Assembly (NCBI GenBank): GCA_030426805.1
Contig: JAUHXU010000002.1
Location: 1,116,001-1,180,000 of the forward strand
Source: a bacterium
GTDB taxonomy: Bacteria > Planctomycetota > JAFGQW01
Length of the DNA: 64,000 bases
Direction: 5' to 3'
The notes beneath the pieces are model-generated. The model had not been told where the DNA came from, did not search any database, and saw only the letters and a program-made list of their open reading frames with translations. Positions 1 through 8,416 of this stretch are shown in pieces (position 1 is the stretch's first letter; each line of letters starts with the position of its first letter). A program made the translations under genes and the position numbers.

Positions 1-113
1 GGCGTGGAGCCGATCCGAAGGAAATACGGCCTTTTCGGGCGCGGTGCGAGACGCTATCCCGATTATTCGCGCCGCGACGGGCGGCGGATCTGCCTCCCGG
101 GAAGGGTGACGAC

Positions 114-1682
114 GTGAGACGACCGGACGCGACCGACCGACCGTCGCTGCCCGCTGGGCGGACGGCCCTTCTCGGCGCCCTCTCCGGGGCGCTCGCCGGA
201 GCGGCGTTCACGCCGATCGGCGCGTGGCCACTCGCCTGGGTCGCGCTCGCCCCGTGGTTCGTCGGCCTCTCGCGGACGAGCGTCCGCGGCGCCGTGGGCT
301 CCGGCTTCGTGTTCGGCACCGTCTTCTTCTGGTTCGCGATGGCGTGGCTGCGCCATCCGACGTGGTATGCCGCGCTCGGGCTCGGGCTCTACCACGGCCT
401 GTTCTTCGCCGGGGCATCGCTCGCGCTCCGGCCCCTGGCGCGGTCGCGATCGGTCTTCGTGCTCGCGTGCGCGTGGGTCGGTATCGACCTACTGCTCGGC
501 CGGCTGTTCACCGGCATCCCGTGGCTTCTCCTCGGCTACTCGCAAATCGGCTGGCCGACCGTGATCCAGATCGCCGACCTCGCCGGTGTGCACGGCGTGA
601 CGTTCCTGCTGGCGCTCACCGGTGCGGCGGTCGCGGCCGCATGGAGGGCTCCTCCCGGGCGGGCGCTCCGCGGTGCGATCGTGCCGGCGTTGTGCCTCGG
701 CGCCGCCGTTGCATACGGGCTCACCCGTCCGACGACGTTCGCCGCCGTCGACGGACCGCGCATCGCCGGGATCCAGCCGAACATCCCGCAGGCGTTGAAG
801 GACGCGACACCGAAGCCGGGGACCGACGGCGTGTTCGAGCGCAACGATCGACTCACGCGCGCCGCGCTCGCGTCGCCGCCCGACCTGTTGATCTGGTCGG
901 AGACGATGAATCCGTTCCACAACCTCGGGACGCCCGACGTCCCCCGATTCGCGAACGGTGCGGAGGCATTCGGTCGACTCGCACGCGAGACGTATCGCGT
1001 TCCGTGGCTGCTCGGGACGCCGTATTACTTCGGTGCCCCGCAGGCGGACGGCTGGCCACCGTACTCGAATGCGGCGGTGCTGTTCGGCGCCGACGGCCGG
1101 ATCCTCGGCCGCTACGACAAGCTCCACCCGATTCCGTGGGGCGAGTACGTGCCGCTCGGACTGGGATTCATCGCCGACTTCCTCGAGGGGTTCACCGGGT
1201 TCCCGCTGCGGATGCAGCCCGGACGAGAGGCGACCGTGCTCGAGGCCGCCGACGCGCGCTTCGGTACGCTGATCTGCTTCGACGTGATCTACCCTCGCTA
1301 CGCGCGGCAGATGGTCCGGGGGGGCGCGCAGTTTCTCGTCAACCTGACGAACGAAGCGTGGTTTCTCGAGAGCGCCGAGTTCGACCAGTTGCTCGCCCAG
1401 TCGGTGTTTCGAGCGATCGAGAATCGGATCGACGTCGTCCGGGTGACGAACAGCGGGATCAGCGCGCATATCGACGCCGGCGGCCGGATCGTCGCCCGGG
1501 TCGAGGAGGGGGGGCGCGACCGGGCCGTGCAGGGGGTGCTGCGCTGTCGCCCGGGCCTCCGCGGGCCGACGACGGTCTACACCCGGGCCGGGGACGGGTT
1601 TGCGATCGGGGCCGCTGCGGTGGGGTTGATCGGCCTCTTCGTCGGACGGTTTCGAGCGCGTCGCCGCAAGTCCGGATCATGA
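114..1682 (+). CDS. lnt: Apolipoprotein N-acyltransferase
   Basis: This inner-membrane enzyme transfers a third acyl chain to the N-terminal cysteine of lipoproteins. The 522-residue protein has hydrophobic segments over about the first 200 residues, then a nitrilase-like domain, as is usual for Lnt. The expected triad is visible: Glu263 in LIWSETMNP, Lys336 in YDKLHPIPWGEYVPL and Cys388 in GTLICFDVIYP. A last membrane segment lies near residues 490-510. The GTG start at 114 follows a GGAAGGG ribosome site. An intact Lnt implies lipoprotein maturation of the Gram-negative type. The gene stands alone before the strong promoter at 1719. Confidence 0.93.
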   Translation: MRRPDATDRPSLPAGRTALLGALSGALAGAAFTPIGAWPLAWVALAPWFVGLSRTSVRGAVGSGFVFGTVFFWFAMAWLRHPTWYAALGLGLYHGLFFAGASLALRPLARSRSVFVLACAWVGIDLLLGRLFTGIPWLLLGYSQIGWPTVIQIADLAGVHGVTFLLALTGAAVAAAWRAPPGRALRGAIVPALCLGAAVAYGLTRPTTFAAVDGPRIAGIQPNIPQALKDATPKPGTDGVFERNDRLTRAALASPPDLLIWSETMNPFHNLGTPDVPRFANGAEAFGRLARETYRVPWLLGTPYYFGAPQADGWPPYSNAAVLFGADGRILGRYDKLHPIPWGEYVPLGLGFIADFLEGFTGFPLRMQPGREATVLEAADARFGTLICFDVIYPRYARQMVRGGAQFLVNLTNEAWFLESAEFDQLLAQSVFRAIENRIDVVRVTNSGISAHIDAGGRIVARVEEGGRDRAVQGVLRCRPGLRGPTTVYTRAGDGFAIGAAAVGLIGLFVGRFRARRRKSGS

Positions 1683-1718
1683 GGGCATTTGTGGCGCGAA
1701 CGTCCGGAGGAATGGCGC

Positions 1719-1746
1719 TTGACACCCCTCGGGGCCTGGCTATAAT
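1719..1746 (+). promoter_or_regulatory. Perfect-consensus sigma-70 promoter
   Basis: The -35 element TTGACA (1719-1724) and the -10 element TATAAT (1741-1746) are both exact consensus, with a 16-bp spacer. Transcription should start near 1753, leaving a leader of about 190 nt before the ATG at 1941. The leader contains the hairpin ACGCGGC-AA-GCCGCGT at 1801-1816. This is the best-looking promoter in the window. Confidence 0.75.
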
Positions 1747-1940
1747 CAGCGACGCTCGGCGGATCGGCCGTCCGGGGTCCGTGCGCCAACTGCACGTTCC
1801 ACGCGGCAAGCCGCGTTCGATCCACCACATGCAAGCAGACTCAAAGCAATCAAACGCACAGCCGGTACGCATGCGTGCCGCTCGAGTTCGATATCGAAGA
1901 AGAACCTCGATCAGCCTCGCCTGAAGAAGAAGGGATCCCG

Positions 1941-2792
1941 ATGAGCAACGTCCTCAAGATCTTCGTCGTGCTCAACTTCGTCCTCGCAGTCGTCTTCGTC
2001 GCGACTGCGGCCACGTTGCTCGGCAAGGCCGACGACTGGAAGAAGAAGCACGATACGGTCAAGGAGAAGGCCGCGACCGACGTCAAGGATCGCGACGACC
2101 GGATCAGCACGCTGACCGGTGAGAACAAGCAGCTCGAGGATGCGCGCAGCTCGCTCAAGAACCGTCGCGACGAGCTCGACCAGGAGCTGAAGTCCTCCGA
2201 GACGCGTCGCGAGGAGAAGAACCGCGAGAACGCCGATCTCCGCGGCTCGCTCAAGAAGTCGCAGGACAACCTGTCGACGCTCGGGCAGAACCTGTCGGCC
2301 GCGCAGACGGACCGCGAGACCTACGAGAAGCGGATGACCGCTGCCGAGAAGTCCGCGCGTGACGCGATCGCGGCGAAGGAAGCCGCCGAGGACGAGGCGC
2401 GTCGTCTGACCGCCGCGCTCGAGACCGCGAACGAGCTCAACGGCCAACTCGAGACCGACCTCGCCACCGTGCGCGCGAACCTCGAGAAGCAGACGAACCT
2501 CGTCAAGCTCGCGATGGCGGACGGCTGGAACCCGCGCAACGCGATCAACGCGCCTCCGATCGATGCGGTCGTGCAGCGCGTGAACACCGAGCTGAAGTTC
2601 GTGATGCTCAGCGTCGGCGGCGACGACAAGGTCACGAAGGGCATGCGTTTCACGGTCAGCCGTGGCGGCAACTACATCGGCGACGTCATGGTCGACGCGG
2701 TTTACCCGCAGGCCTCGGCGGCGCAGATCGTCGTGACGAACCCGGGGGCGAAGTTCCAGGCTGGCGACAACGCCACGACCCGCGTGAACTGA
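1941..2792 (+). CDS. Membrane-anchored coiled-coil protein with C-terminal beta domain
   Basis: I do not recognise a named family. The 283-residue protein has one N-terminal membrane segment (about residues 5-27) and a long charged coiled coil (about 30-185). It ends in a compact, beta-rich domain of about 90 residues with the pattern KVTKGMRFTVSRGGNYIGDV, reminiscent of the small barrels in MreC- or FlgT-like proteins. I chose ATG 1941 because a purine-rich GAAGAAGAAGGG site precedes it and the membrane segment follows at once; an upstream in-frame start at 1875 would add unrelated residues. The architecture matches the gene at 16208. A short membrane-protein gene and mreB lie downstream, so an envelope-scaffold role is plausible but inferred. 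Confidence 0.75.
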   Translation: MSNVLKIFVVLNFVLAVVFVATAATLLGKADDWKKKHDTVKEKAATDVKDRDDRISTLTGENKQLEDARSSLKNRRDELDQELKSSETRREEKNRENADLRGSLKKSQDNLSTLGQNLSAAQTDRETYEKRMTAAEKSARDAIAAKEAAEDEARRLTAALETANELNGQLETDLATVRANLEKQTNLVKLAMADGWNPRNAINAPPIDAVVQRVNTELKFVMLSVGGDDKVTKGMRFTVSRGGNYIGDVMVDAVYPQASAAQIVVTNPGAKFQAGDNATTRVN

Positions 2793-2841
2793 GCAGACCG
2801 ACGACGAACGACCCGCCGTCAAAGACATCAAGGAGACTTCC

Positions 2842-3009
2842 ATGGCTGATGACATGATGGACTTCGATGACGTCATCGAAGAGGAATCGAGTGGCGACGA
2901 GGGTCTTGTGATCGCGCTGAGCGTGTTCACGACGATCTTCATCCTCGCCGCGATCGTGGTCTGCCTGCTCAAGCTCGCGCAGGACTACAACGCCGGGCTG
3001 CTCGCCTGA
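2842..3009 (+). CDS. 55-residue single-pass membrane protein
   Basis: This short reading frame starts at ATG 2842 after an AAGGAG ribosome site. It encodes an acidic N-terminus (MADDMMDFDDVIEEESSGDE) followed by one membrane segment at about residues 22-46 and a short tail. It lies 49 nt after the coiled-coil gene and just before a hairpin at 3042, so the two genes probably share the promoter at 1719. I recognise no family. The good ribosome site, the membrane segment and the placement argue that it is real. A role as a small partner of the preceding membrane protein is inference. Confidence 0.6.
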   Translation: MADDMMDFDDVIEEESSGDEGLVIALSVFTTIFILAAIVVCLLKLAQDYNAGLLA

Positions 3010-3041
3010 CCAGACCGCGAACAACAACGGCTTGAAACTGC

Positions 3042-3073
3042 CGGGCTCGGTTCCCAGAATCGAGCCCGTTTAC
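3042..3073 (+). terminator. Probable intrinsic terminator
   Basis: An 8-bp perfect stem, CGGGCTCG (3042-3049) with CGAGCCCG (3061-3068), is followed by a short T-rich stretch, TTTACTTT. It would separate the coiled-coil/small-membrane pair from the mre operon. The T-tract is interrupted, so termination may be partial. Confidence 0.45.
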
Positions 3074-3126
3074 TTTGGGGTGGCGTGCCTCGGGCGTGGT
3101 GGCGCCGGGCCGCTGTGCCGGAGTCC

Positions 3127-3156
3127 TGGTTGTGGTGGTCGTGGTTGTGGTGGTCG
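3127..3156 (+). repeat. 15-bp tandem duplication before mreB
   Basis: The unit TGGTTGTGGTGGTCG occurs twice, perfectly and head to tail, in the leader before mreB. It is the only conspicuous G/T-rich microrepeat in an otherwise GC-rich leader. It may be just a slippage duplication. An effect on mreB expression is possible but not shown by sequence. Confidence 0.6.
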
Positions 3157-3201
3157 CGATGCTCCTGGAAGGGCGGGAGCGAGGCGACGGGAGGGAACCG
3201 G

Positions 3202-4254
3202 ATGAAATCGATGTTCGACTGGCTGCTGCGGCGGCTCTCGGCGGATGTCGGGATCGACCTCGGGACGGCGAACACACTCGTCACGTTGCGGGGCTCGGGT
3301 ATCGTCGTCAACGAGCCGTCGGTCGTCGCGGTCAAGCGCGGCACGAGCCGCGTGTTGATGAACGGGACCGCGGTCGGCGCGAGCGCGAAGCAGATGCTCG
3401 GCAAGGCGCCCGGGAACATCGTCGCGGTGCGCCCGCTGAAGAACGGTGTGATCGCGGACTTCGAGGTGACGGAGGAGATGCTCCGCTACTTCATCCGCAA
3501 GGCGCATCCGGGCTCGTGGATTCGACCGCGCGTGCTGATCTCGATTCCGTCCGGGATCACGGCCGTCGAGAAGCGCGCCGTCGTCAACTGCGCGGAGCGC
3601 GCCGGCGCGCGTCGCGTCTTCCTGATTCGCGAGGCGCTCGCGGCGGGGCTCGGCGTCGGCTTGCCGATCAACGAGCCGCGCGGCTACATGATCGTCGACA
3701 TCGGTGGCGGCACGACCGAGGTGGCGGTGCTGAGCCTCGCATCGCTGGTCGCGAAGTCGAGCATCCGTGTCGCCGGTGACGAGATGGACCACGCGATCAT
3801 CCAATACGTGCGCAAGAAGTACGATCTGCTGATCGGCGAGCAGACCGCGGAGCGCGTGAAGATCGCGATCGGCAGCGCCCACCCGACCGATCAGGAATAC
3901 ACGATGGAGATCCGCGGTCGGGATCTGAAAGACCACTTGCCGCGCAAGGCCGAGATCTCGTCGGAGGAGATCCGCGAGGCCCTTCAGGAGCCGGTGCGGC
4001 AGATCGTGCAGGCGATCAAGGCGACGCTGGAGCAGACGCCGCCCGAGATCGCGGCCGATCTCGTGGACACGGGCATCACGCTCGCCGGCGGCGGCGTCTT
4101 GCTCCGCGGACTCGACGAGAGGATCGCCGAGGAGATCAAGCTCCCGGTGCAGGTCGCGGGCGACCCGATGACGGCCGTCGCGCGGGGGATCGGCGAGATC
4201 CTGGAGCAGCTCGACCTGCTGCATCAGATCCTCGAGACCGCGGAGAGCGAGTAG
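3202..4254 (+). CDS. mreB: Rod-shape actin homologue MreB
   Basis: MreB forms membrane-bound filaments that guide lateral wall synthesis. The 350-residue protein carries the actin-superfamily signatures: phosphate-1 loop VGIDLGTANT, phosphate-2 loop IVDIGGGTTE and adenosine motif ITLAGGGVLLRGLD. The N-terminal MFDWLLRRL can form the usual amphipathic membrane helix. ATG 3202 was chosen because it gives the standard MreB N-terminus; an open frame extends to 3085, but that part is a Trp-rich translation of the 15-bp tandem repeat and looks non-coding. It is the first gene of a tightly packed mreBCD-PBP2-rodA operon. Confidence 0.96.
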   Translation: MKSMFDWLLRRLSADVGIDLGTANTLVTLRGSGIVVNEPSVVAVKRGTSRVLMNGTAVGASAKQMLGKAPGNIVAVRPLKNGVIADFEVTEEMLRYFIRKAHPGSWIRPRVLISIPSGITAVEKRAVVNCAERAGARRVFLIREALAAGLGVGLPINEPRGYMIVDIGGGTTEVAVLSLASLVAKSSIRVAGDEMDHAIIQYVRKKYDLLIGEQTAERVKIAIGSAHPTDQEYTMEIRGRDLKDHLPRKAEISSEEIREALQEPVRQIVQAIKATLEQTPPEIAADLVDTGITLAGGGVLLRGLDERIAEEIKLPVQVAGDPMTAVARGIGEILEQLDLLHQILETAESE

Positions 4255-4257
4255 CCC

Positions 4258-5496
4258 GTGCGGCGTTGGCCGCGGCTGATCGTCCCGGCCGTCGCCGTCG
4301 CGTATTTCCTCGGATTCTCGCCCGAGAGTCGCCGCTCGTTCGAGCTGTCCGTGCAACGCGTCGCCCAGCGGGCGCGGGCCTGGATCGGCGCGCCGACGGT
4401 CGACGGTGCGCCGCGACCCGCGCTCGATCGGTCCGTCGCGGCGGTGATCGGCCGACGCATCGATCCGCGCTTCGGACGCGCGCGCGTCGCGCGAATCGAC
4501 GCACGTGGCGAGCGACTCCGGCTCGTCGTCGAGCGCGGTCGGCAGGATGGCGTTGCGGTCGGCGACGTCGCGGTCGTCGAGGACGGCGACGAGAGTCAAC
4601 TGATCGGCGACGTGGTCGCGTGCGATGCGCACTTCGCCGCGGTGCGAACGTTGCTCGACGTCGATGCGTGGTGGCTCGCGCGCGCAGGGGAGAGTCGTTT
4701 CATCGCCGGCGCCGACGTCGCGCGTGGCGTGCTCCGTGCGCGGCGACCGGAGCGCCTGACGCGACTCCGGGACGGGGCGCCGGTCGTGACGGCCGAGGAC
4801 CTCGACGCCGATCGGATCGTGCCGGCGGGCCTGCGCATCGGGACCCTCGTCGTCGGAGCGGGCGACGTCGATCGCGCACACGTCGTGCTCGATCGCGACC
4901 CCCGGAGCGTCCTCGCGGTGTCGTTTCTCCGGGCGGGGCAGGCGGTCGAACTCGGTCCGGCACGGCGCGCGGCGCGTGCGCGCTGGGTGCCGATCGCGGT
5001 CGCGGTCGGCCGCGACGCGAGTCGGACGCGCGCGTCGATCGTCGCCGGCGGCGCGGACCCGTCGTTCGTCGCGGGACTGCCGGTCGCGCGCGGCGCCGAC
5101 CTCGAAGGGTGGGTGCGCGTCGTCGGCGACGGCGAGGTCCACATCCGCCAGCTCGCGGATCCGGGCTTCCTCGCGCACGTCCTCGTCCTGCGTGACCGTG
5201 AGCCCGGCCCGGCGGTCGTCGGGAGTGCGGTCTTCCGCGGCGCCGGCGGGCGCGATGCGGTCGAGGGCGTGCTGTCGGCCGTCGTCGGCGCGTTGCGCGT
5301 GGGCGATCGCCTCGTACTCGGTCCCCACGAGGGGGCGGGCGGCGTTGGCCTGTCCGTCGGCCGCGTGGTACACTCGGCGCCGGGCGGACGGATCACCCTC
5401 GATCGTCAAGCGCGGCTGTCGCGCGGGGACGTCGTGTGGGTCGGTGTGTTTCCGCGTCCGCCGGAGTCGTTCGGGGAGGGAGACGCGCGTCCGTGA
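4258..5496 (+). CDS. mreC: MreC-like rod-shape protein (divergent)
   Basis: MreC links MreB to the periplasmic wall synthases. The 412-residue product begins at GTG 4258, three bases after mreB. It has one N-terminal hydrophobic segment (about residues 7-19) followed by Arg/Ala/Val-rich beta-type sequence. The pattern RLVVERGRQDGVAVGDVAVV resembles the repeated barrel strands of MreC. Sequence resemblance alone is weak and the usual coiled coil is short, so the call rests largely on position between mreB and a MreD-like gene. The 4-nt GTGA overlap with mreD supports co-translation. Confidence 0.7.
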   Translation: MRRWPRLIVPAVAVAYFLGFSPESRRSFELSVQRVAQRARAWIGAPTVDGAPRPALDRSVAAVIGRRIDPRFGRARVARIDARGERLRLVVERGRQDGVAVGDVAVVEDGDESQLIGDVVACDAHFAAVRTLLDVDAWWLARAGESRFIAGADVARGVLRARRPERLTRLRDGAPVVTAEDLDADRIVPAGLRIGTLVVGAGDVDRAHVVLDRDPRSVLAVSFLRAGQAVELGPARRAARARWVPIAVAVGRDASRTRASIVAGGADPSFVAGLPVARGADLEGWVRVVGDGEVHIRQLADPGFLAHVLVLRDREPGPAVVGSAVFRGAGGRDAVEGVLSAVVGALRVGDRLVLGPHEGAGGVGLSVGRVVHSAPGGRITLDRQARLSRGDVVWVGVFPRPPESFGEGDARP

Positions 5497-5984
5497 GTGT
5501 CGTGATCATCGCACTCGGCTTCGCGGCCACGGTCTTCGCCGGTGACCTGCCGGCGTGGTTCGACGGACACCTTGCGCTACTCGCGTTCGTCGCGATGCGT
5601 GCCGAACGGCTGCACGCGATGCCGCTCGTGCTCCTGCTCGCGTTCCTCCGCGCGACCGCGTCGCTCGACCCGACGGTGCTGCACGTCGCCGCGGGGGCCG
5701 CGGTGGCGGTCGTCGTCCTCGTCGTTCGGCGGTGGCTCTTCGCGTCGCGCATCGCCAATCAGATGGTGACCACGTTCGTCGTCGTCGCGGCGATGGAACT
5801 CGTGTCGGCGGTCGCGATCACACGCGCCTATCCGACGGTCGGCGTGCTGTCGCTGTGGCGGCCCGGTCTGCAGGGGGCGGCGCTCACCGCATTGCTCGCG
5901 CCGATCGTGTTCGCGCTGCTCGACCGCGTGTTGCTGCGGCCGCGCTGGTTGCGCCGGGGCCTGCTGCCGGTGACCGGGGCATGA
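5493..5984 (+). CDS. mreD: MreD-like rod-shape membrane protein
   Basis: MreD is a multispan inner-membrane component of the elongation complex. The 163-residue product is strongly hydrophobic with about five membrane segments, for example ALGFAATVFAGDL, VAAGAAVAVVVLVV and VVVAAMELVSAVAI. I chose GTG 5493, which overlaps the mreC stop by four bases and follows GGGGAGGGAG. The gene then overlaps the PBP2 start by an ATGA junction. The name follows from size, hydrophobicity and operon position, because MreD sequences are poorly conserved. Confidence 0.7.
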   Translation: MSVVIIALGFAATVFAGDLPAWFDGHLALLAFVAMRAERLHAMPLVLLLAFLRATASLDPTVLHVAAGAAVAVVVLVVRRWLFASRIANQMVTTFVVVAAMELVSAVAITRAYPTVGVLSLWRPGLQGAALTALLAPIVFALLDRVLLRPRWLRRGLLPVTGA

Positions 5985-8416
5985 TGCTCGCGTCTCGCCT
6001 GCGGCAGATCCTCGTCGTGTTCGCGCTCGCGAACCTCGCGATCGTCGCGCACCTCGTCCGGCTCCAGGTCGTCGACCGCGGGGTGTGGGTCGCGAAGGGC
6101 GAGGAACAACGCTCGCGGCGCATCCTGCGCGAACCGATCCGCGGCCCGATTCGCTTCGCCGACGGGAGTGTCGCCGCGGAGACCGAGAACCGATACGACC
6201 TGCAGTTGCGACCGACGCGCTTGCGAACCGTCTGGCCGATCGGAGCGCTCGCGGTCGTCGTGCGTGGGTTGGAGCGCGGCGAGGGCTTCTGGTGGACGGT
6301 TCCGGCGGATTCGACCGCGCGGGCGGCCGCGATCGCCGAGGAGGCGTCGCGACTCGCCGCGGTGCTCCGCTACGTCGCGGGTCGGCCGGAGTTGGCGTTG
6401 CGCGCGCTCCTGGAGCGACCGGTCGACGCGGTGATCGACCGCGCGACGTGTCCGCTCGATCCGTCCTTCGGCGACGCCTTCGCCGCGGTGTTCGGCCGGA
6501 GGACGTACGGTCGGCTCGTCGTCGGGGCGCGCGAGGGCGCCGCGACGGTCGGCGAGGCGCTCGCGCTCGAACGGGAACGACTGTCGGCGATCCTCGATCG
6601 CCTCGACGACGAACGGCGGTCGTTTCGCGCGGTCGTTCGTGCGCTCGGCGTACCGGCCACCGATCTCGTCGAGCGCCTCGCGCGCAACGTGCTCGCCGCG
6701 GAGAACAACGCGCGCGCGCGCCTCGTGCGCGAGGGGATCGACCACCGGATCCCCTCGTTCGACGGCGTGTCGCGCGAGACGCGCCGCCGCTACCGCGAGA
6801 TCATCGCCGACTATCGGATGCGCGAACGTGTCGCGTTCCGCGGGGTACCGTTCGAGGCCGTCGTCGAGGTCGACCGCGCGACCGGACGCGGGCGGCTCGC
6901 CGGCTTCGAGTTGACGCGCTACCTGAGCCGCCTCTACCCGAACGACCTGATCCCGCAGCTGATCGGCAATGCCGGGACCGTGACCGAGCGGGACGCGCCG
7001 GATCCGACGGCGGATGCGCTGGAGGGCCGCGTGATCAACGCAGCCCGCGTCGGGCGCCTCCAGGCGGAGTTGCTCGATCGCTCGCCGTTCGGCGAGGCGG
7101 AGCGAACCGAGGTCCGCGCGCTGGAGGACGCGATCCTCGAGAAGGCGCACCTCGCCGATCGCAACGTCGGGCAAGCGGGGCTCGAGTTCGCGTACGACCG
7201 GCGGTTGCGTGGCGTGCGCGGGTCCGAGCGCCTCGTGCACTTGCCGGGGGCGGAGCGTTCCTACTCGGTGCATCGCGTCGAGCCGGTGGACGGTGAGCCC
7301 CTCGACCTGACGATCGACTCGCGGCTGCAGCGCTACGGCGCGATGCTCCTCGCACGCGATCGGGCGTCGCGCGTCGGCGACGAGCAGTGGGCAGGGCGCG
7401 CCGGCGGCGCCCTCGTCGCGCTCGAACCGCACACGGGGCGGATCCTCGCGCTCGTCACCGATCCGACCTACACGCGCGACGATCTCCGCACGCGCCTCGA
7501 CGAGTTGCGGGCCGACCCGGCGCAACCGTTCCGCAATCGGGCGCTGGAGTGCAACCTGCCGGGGTCGGTCTTCAAGCCGTTCACCGCGCTGTGGGGTCTC
7601 GAGTGCGGCGTCCTCGACCCGGCGAAGGCGCTCTCGTGTTGGGCGCGGAATCGTCGGGGGGCGCTGCCGCGGTGCTCGGCCCACTCGGTGCCGACCGACG
7701 TCGCGCTCACACCGGCGCTCGGGGATTCGTGCAACGCGTATTTCAGCATCGTCGGTGCGTCGGCCGCCGCGAAGACCGGCCACGAGTCGATGCGGGCGTT
7801 GTTTCGGCGCTTCGAACTCGATCGGCCGCCCCTCGCGACGAACACCGGCCGCGCGCACTGCGGGGTGCTCGGCGACTGGGAGAAATCGCTCGGACGCTAC
7901 GTGTTCCGCCGCCGCAACATCGCGCAGGTCTCGATCGGGCAGGGACCGGTCGCGGTCTCGCCGCTGCACGTCGCGTCGCTCTACGCGATCATCGCCAACC
8001 GTGGCTTCCACCGTCCGGCCTACCTGACCGAGGCGAGTCCGCGCTTCTCCCGTGAGCCGACCCGCGTCGTCGCGAGCGAACACGTCGAGCCGCTGATCCC
8101 CGGTCTGATCTCGACGATGACGACCGGAACCGCCGACAAGCCGATGGTCCGGAAACTGCGCGACGCACTCGGCGGGGCGTTCGAGATCGCCGGCAAGACC
8201 GGCAGCGCGACGTACGCCGGTCGGCGACGTCCGAAGCACTCGTGGTTCGCCGGGTTCGCCCCGGTCGCCGATCCGACGATCGTCGTCGTCGTCTTCCTCC
8301 AGAACCGCGGTCTGGGCGGCGGCGACGGGGCGGCGCAGGTGGCGGCGGCGTTCCTGTCGAAGTACTTCGCGTTGCAGGGGCTGGTGCCGAGTGCACTGGT
8401 GGCGAGCGATGGTTGA
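5981..8416 (+). CDS. mrdA: Penicillin-binding protein 2, elongation transpeptidase
   Basis: This enzyme cross-links peptidoglycan during elongation, together with RodA. All class B motifs are present: catalytic Ser529 in GSVFKPFTALWG, SCN at 583-585 and KTG from Lys739 in AGKTGSATYAG. One N-terminal membrane segment (about residues 9-28) anchors it. At 811 residues it is much longer than the usual 600-650. The extra length lies mainly between the anchor and the transpeptidase domain (roughly residues 60-330), where the sequence is helical and Arg-rich. The start overlaps mreD (ATGA), and the end overlaps rodA by 8 nt. Confidence 0.93.
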   Translation: MMLASRLRQILVVFALANLAIVAHLVRLQVVDRGVWVAKGEEQRSRRILREPIRGPIRFADGSVAAETENRYDLQLRPTRLRTVWPIGALAVVVRGLERGEGFWWTVPADSTARAAAIAEEASRLAAVLRYVAGRPELALRALLERPVDAVIDRATCPLDPSFGDAFAAVFGRRTYGRLVVGAREGAATVGEALALERERLSAILDRLDDERRSFRAVVRALGVPATDLVERLARNVLAAENNARARLVREGIDHRIPSFDGVSRETRRRYREIIADYRMRERVAFRGVPFEAVVEVDRATGRGRLAGFELTRYLSRLYPNDLIPQLIGNAGTVTERDAPDPTADALEGRVINAARVGRLQAELLDRSPFGEAERTEVRALEDAILEKAHLADRNVGQAGLEFAYDRRLRGVRGSERLVHLPGAERSYSVHRVEPVDGEPLDLTIDSRLQRYGAMLLARDRASRVGDEQWAGRAGGALVALEPHTGRILALVTDPTYTRDDLRTRLDELRADPAQPFRNRALECNLPGSVFKPFTALWGLECGVLDPAKALSCWARNRRGALPRCSAHSVPTDVALTPALGDSCNAYFSIVGASAAAKTGHESMRALFRRFELDRPPLATNTGRAHCGVLGDWEKSLGRYVFRRRNIAQVSIGQGPVAVSPLHVASLYAIIANRGFHRPAYLTEASPRFSREPTRVVASEHVEPLIPGLISTMTTGTADKPMVRKLRDALGGAFEIAGKTGSATYAGRRRPKHSWFAGFAPVADPTIVVVVFLQNRGLGGGDGAAQVAAAFLSKYFALQGLVPSALVASDG

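Noticed and set aside
3085..3201. N-terminal extension of MreB with a Trp-rich repeat
   Set aside because: The extension is a translation of a 15-bp tandem duplication, has no counterpart in MreB, and overlaps the region after a terminator; ATG 3202 gives the standard N-terminus.
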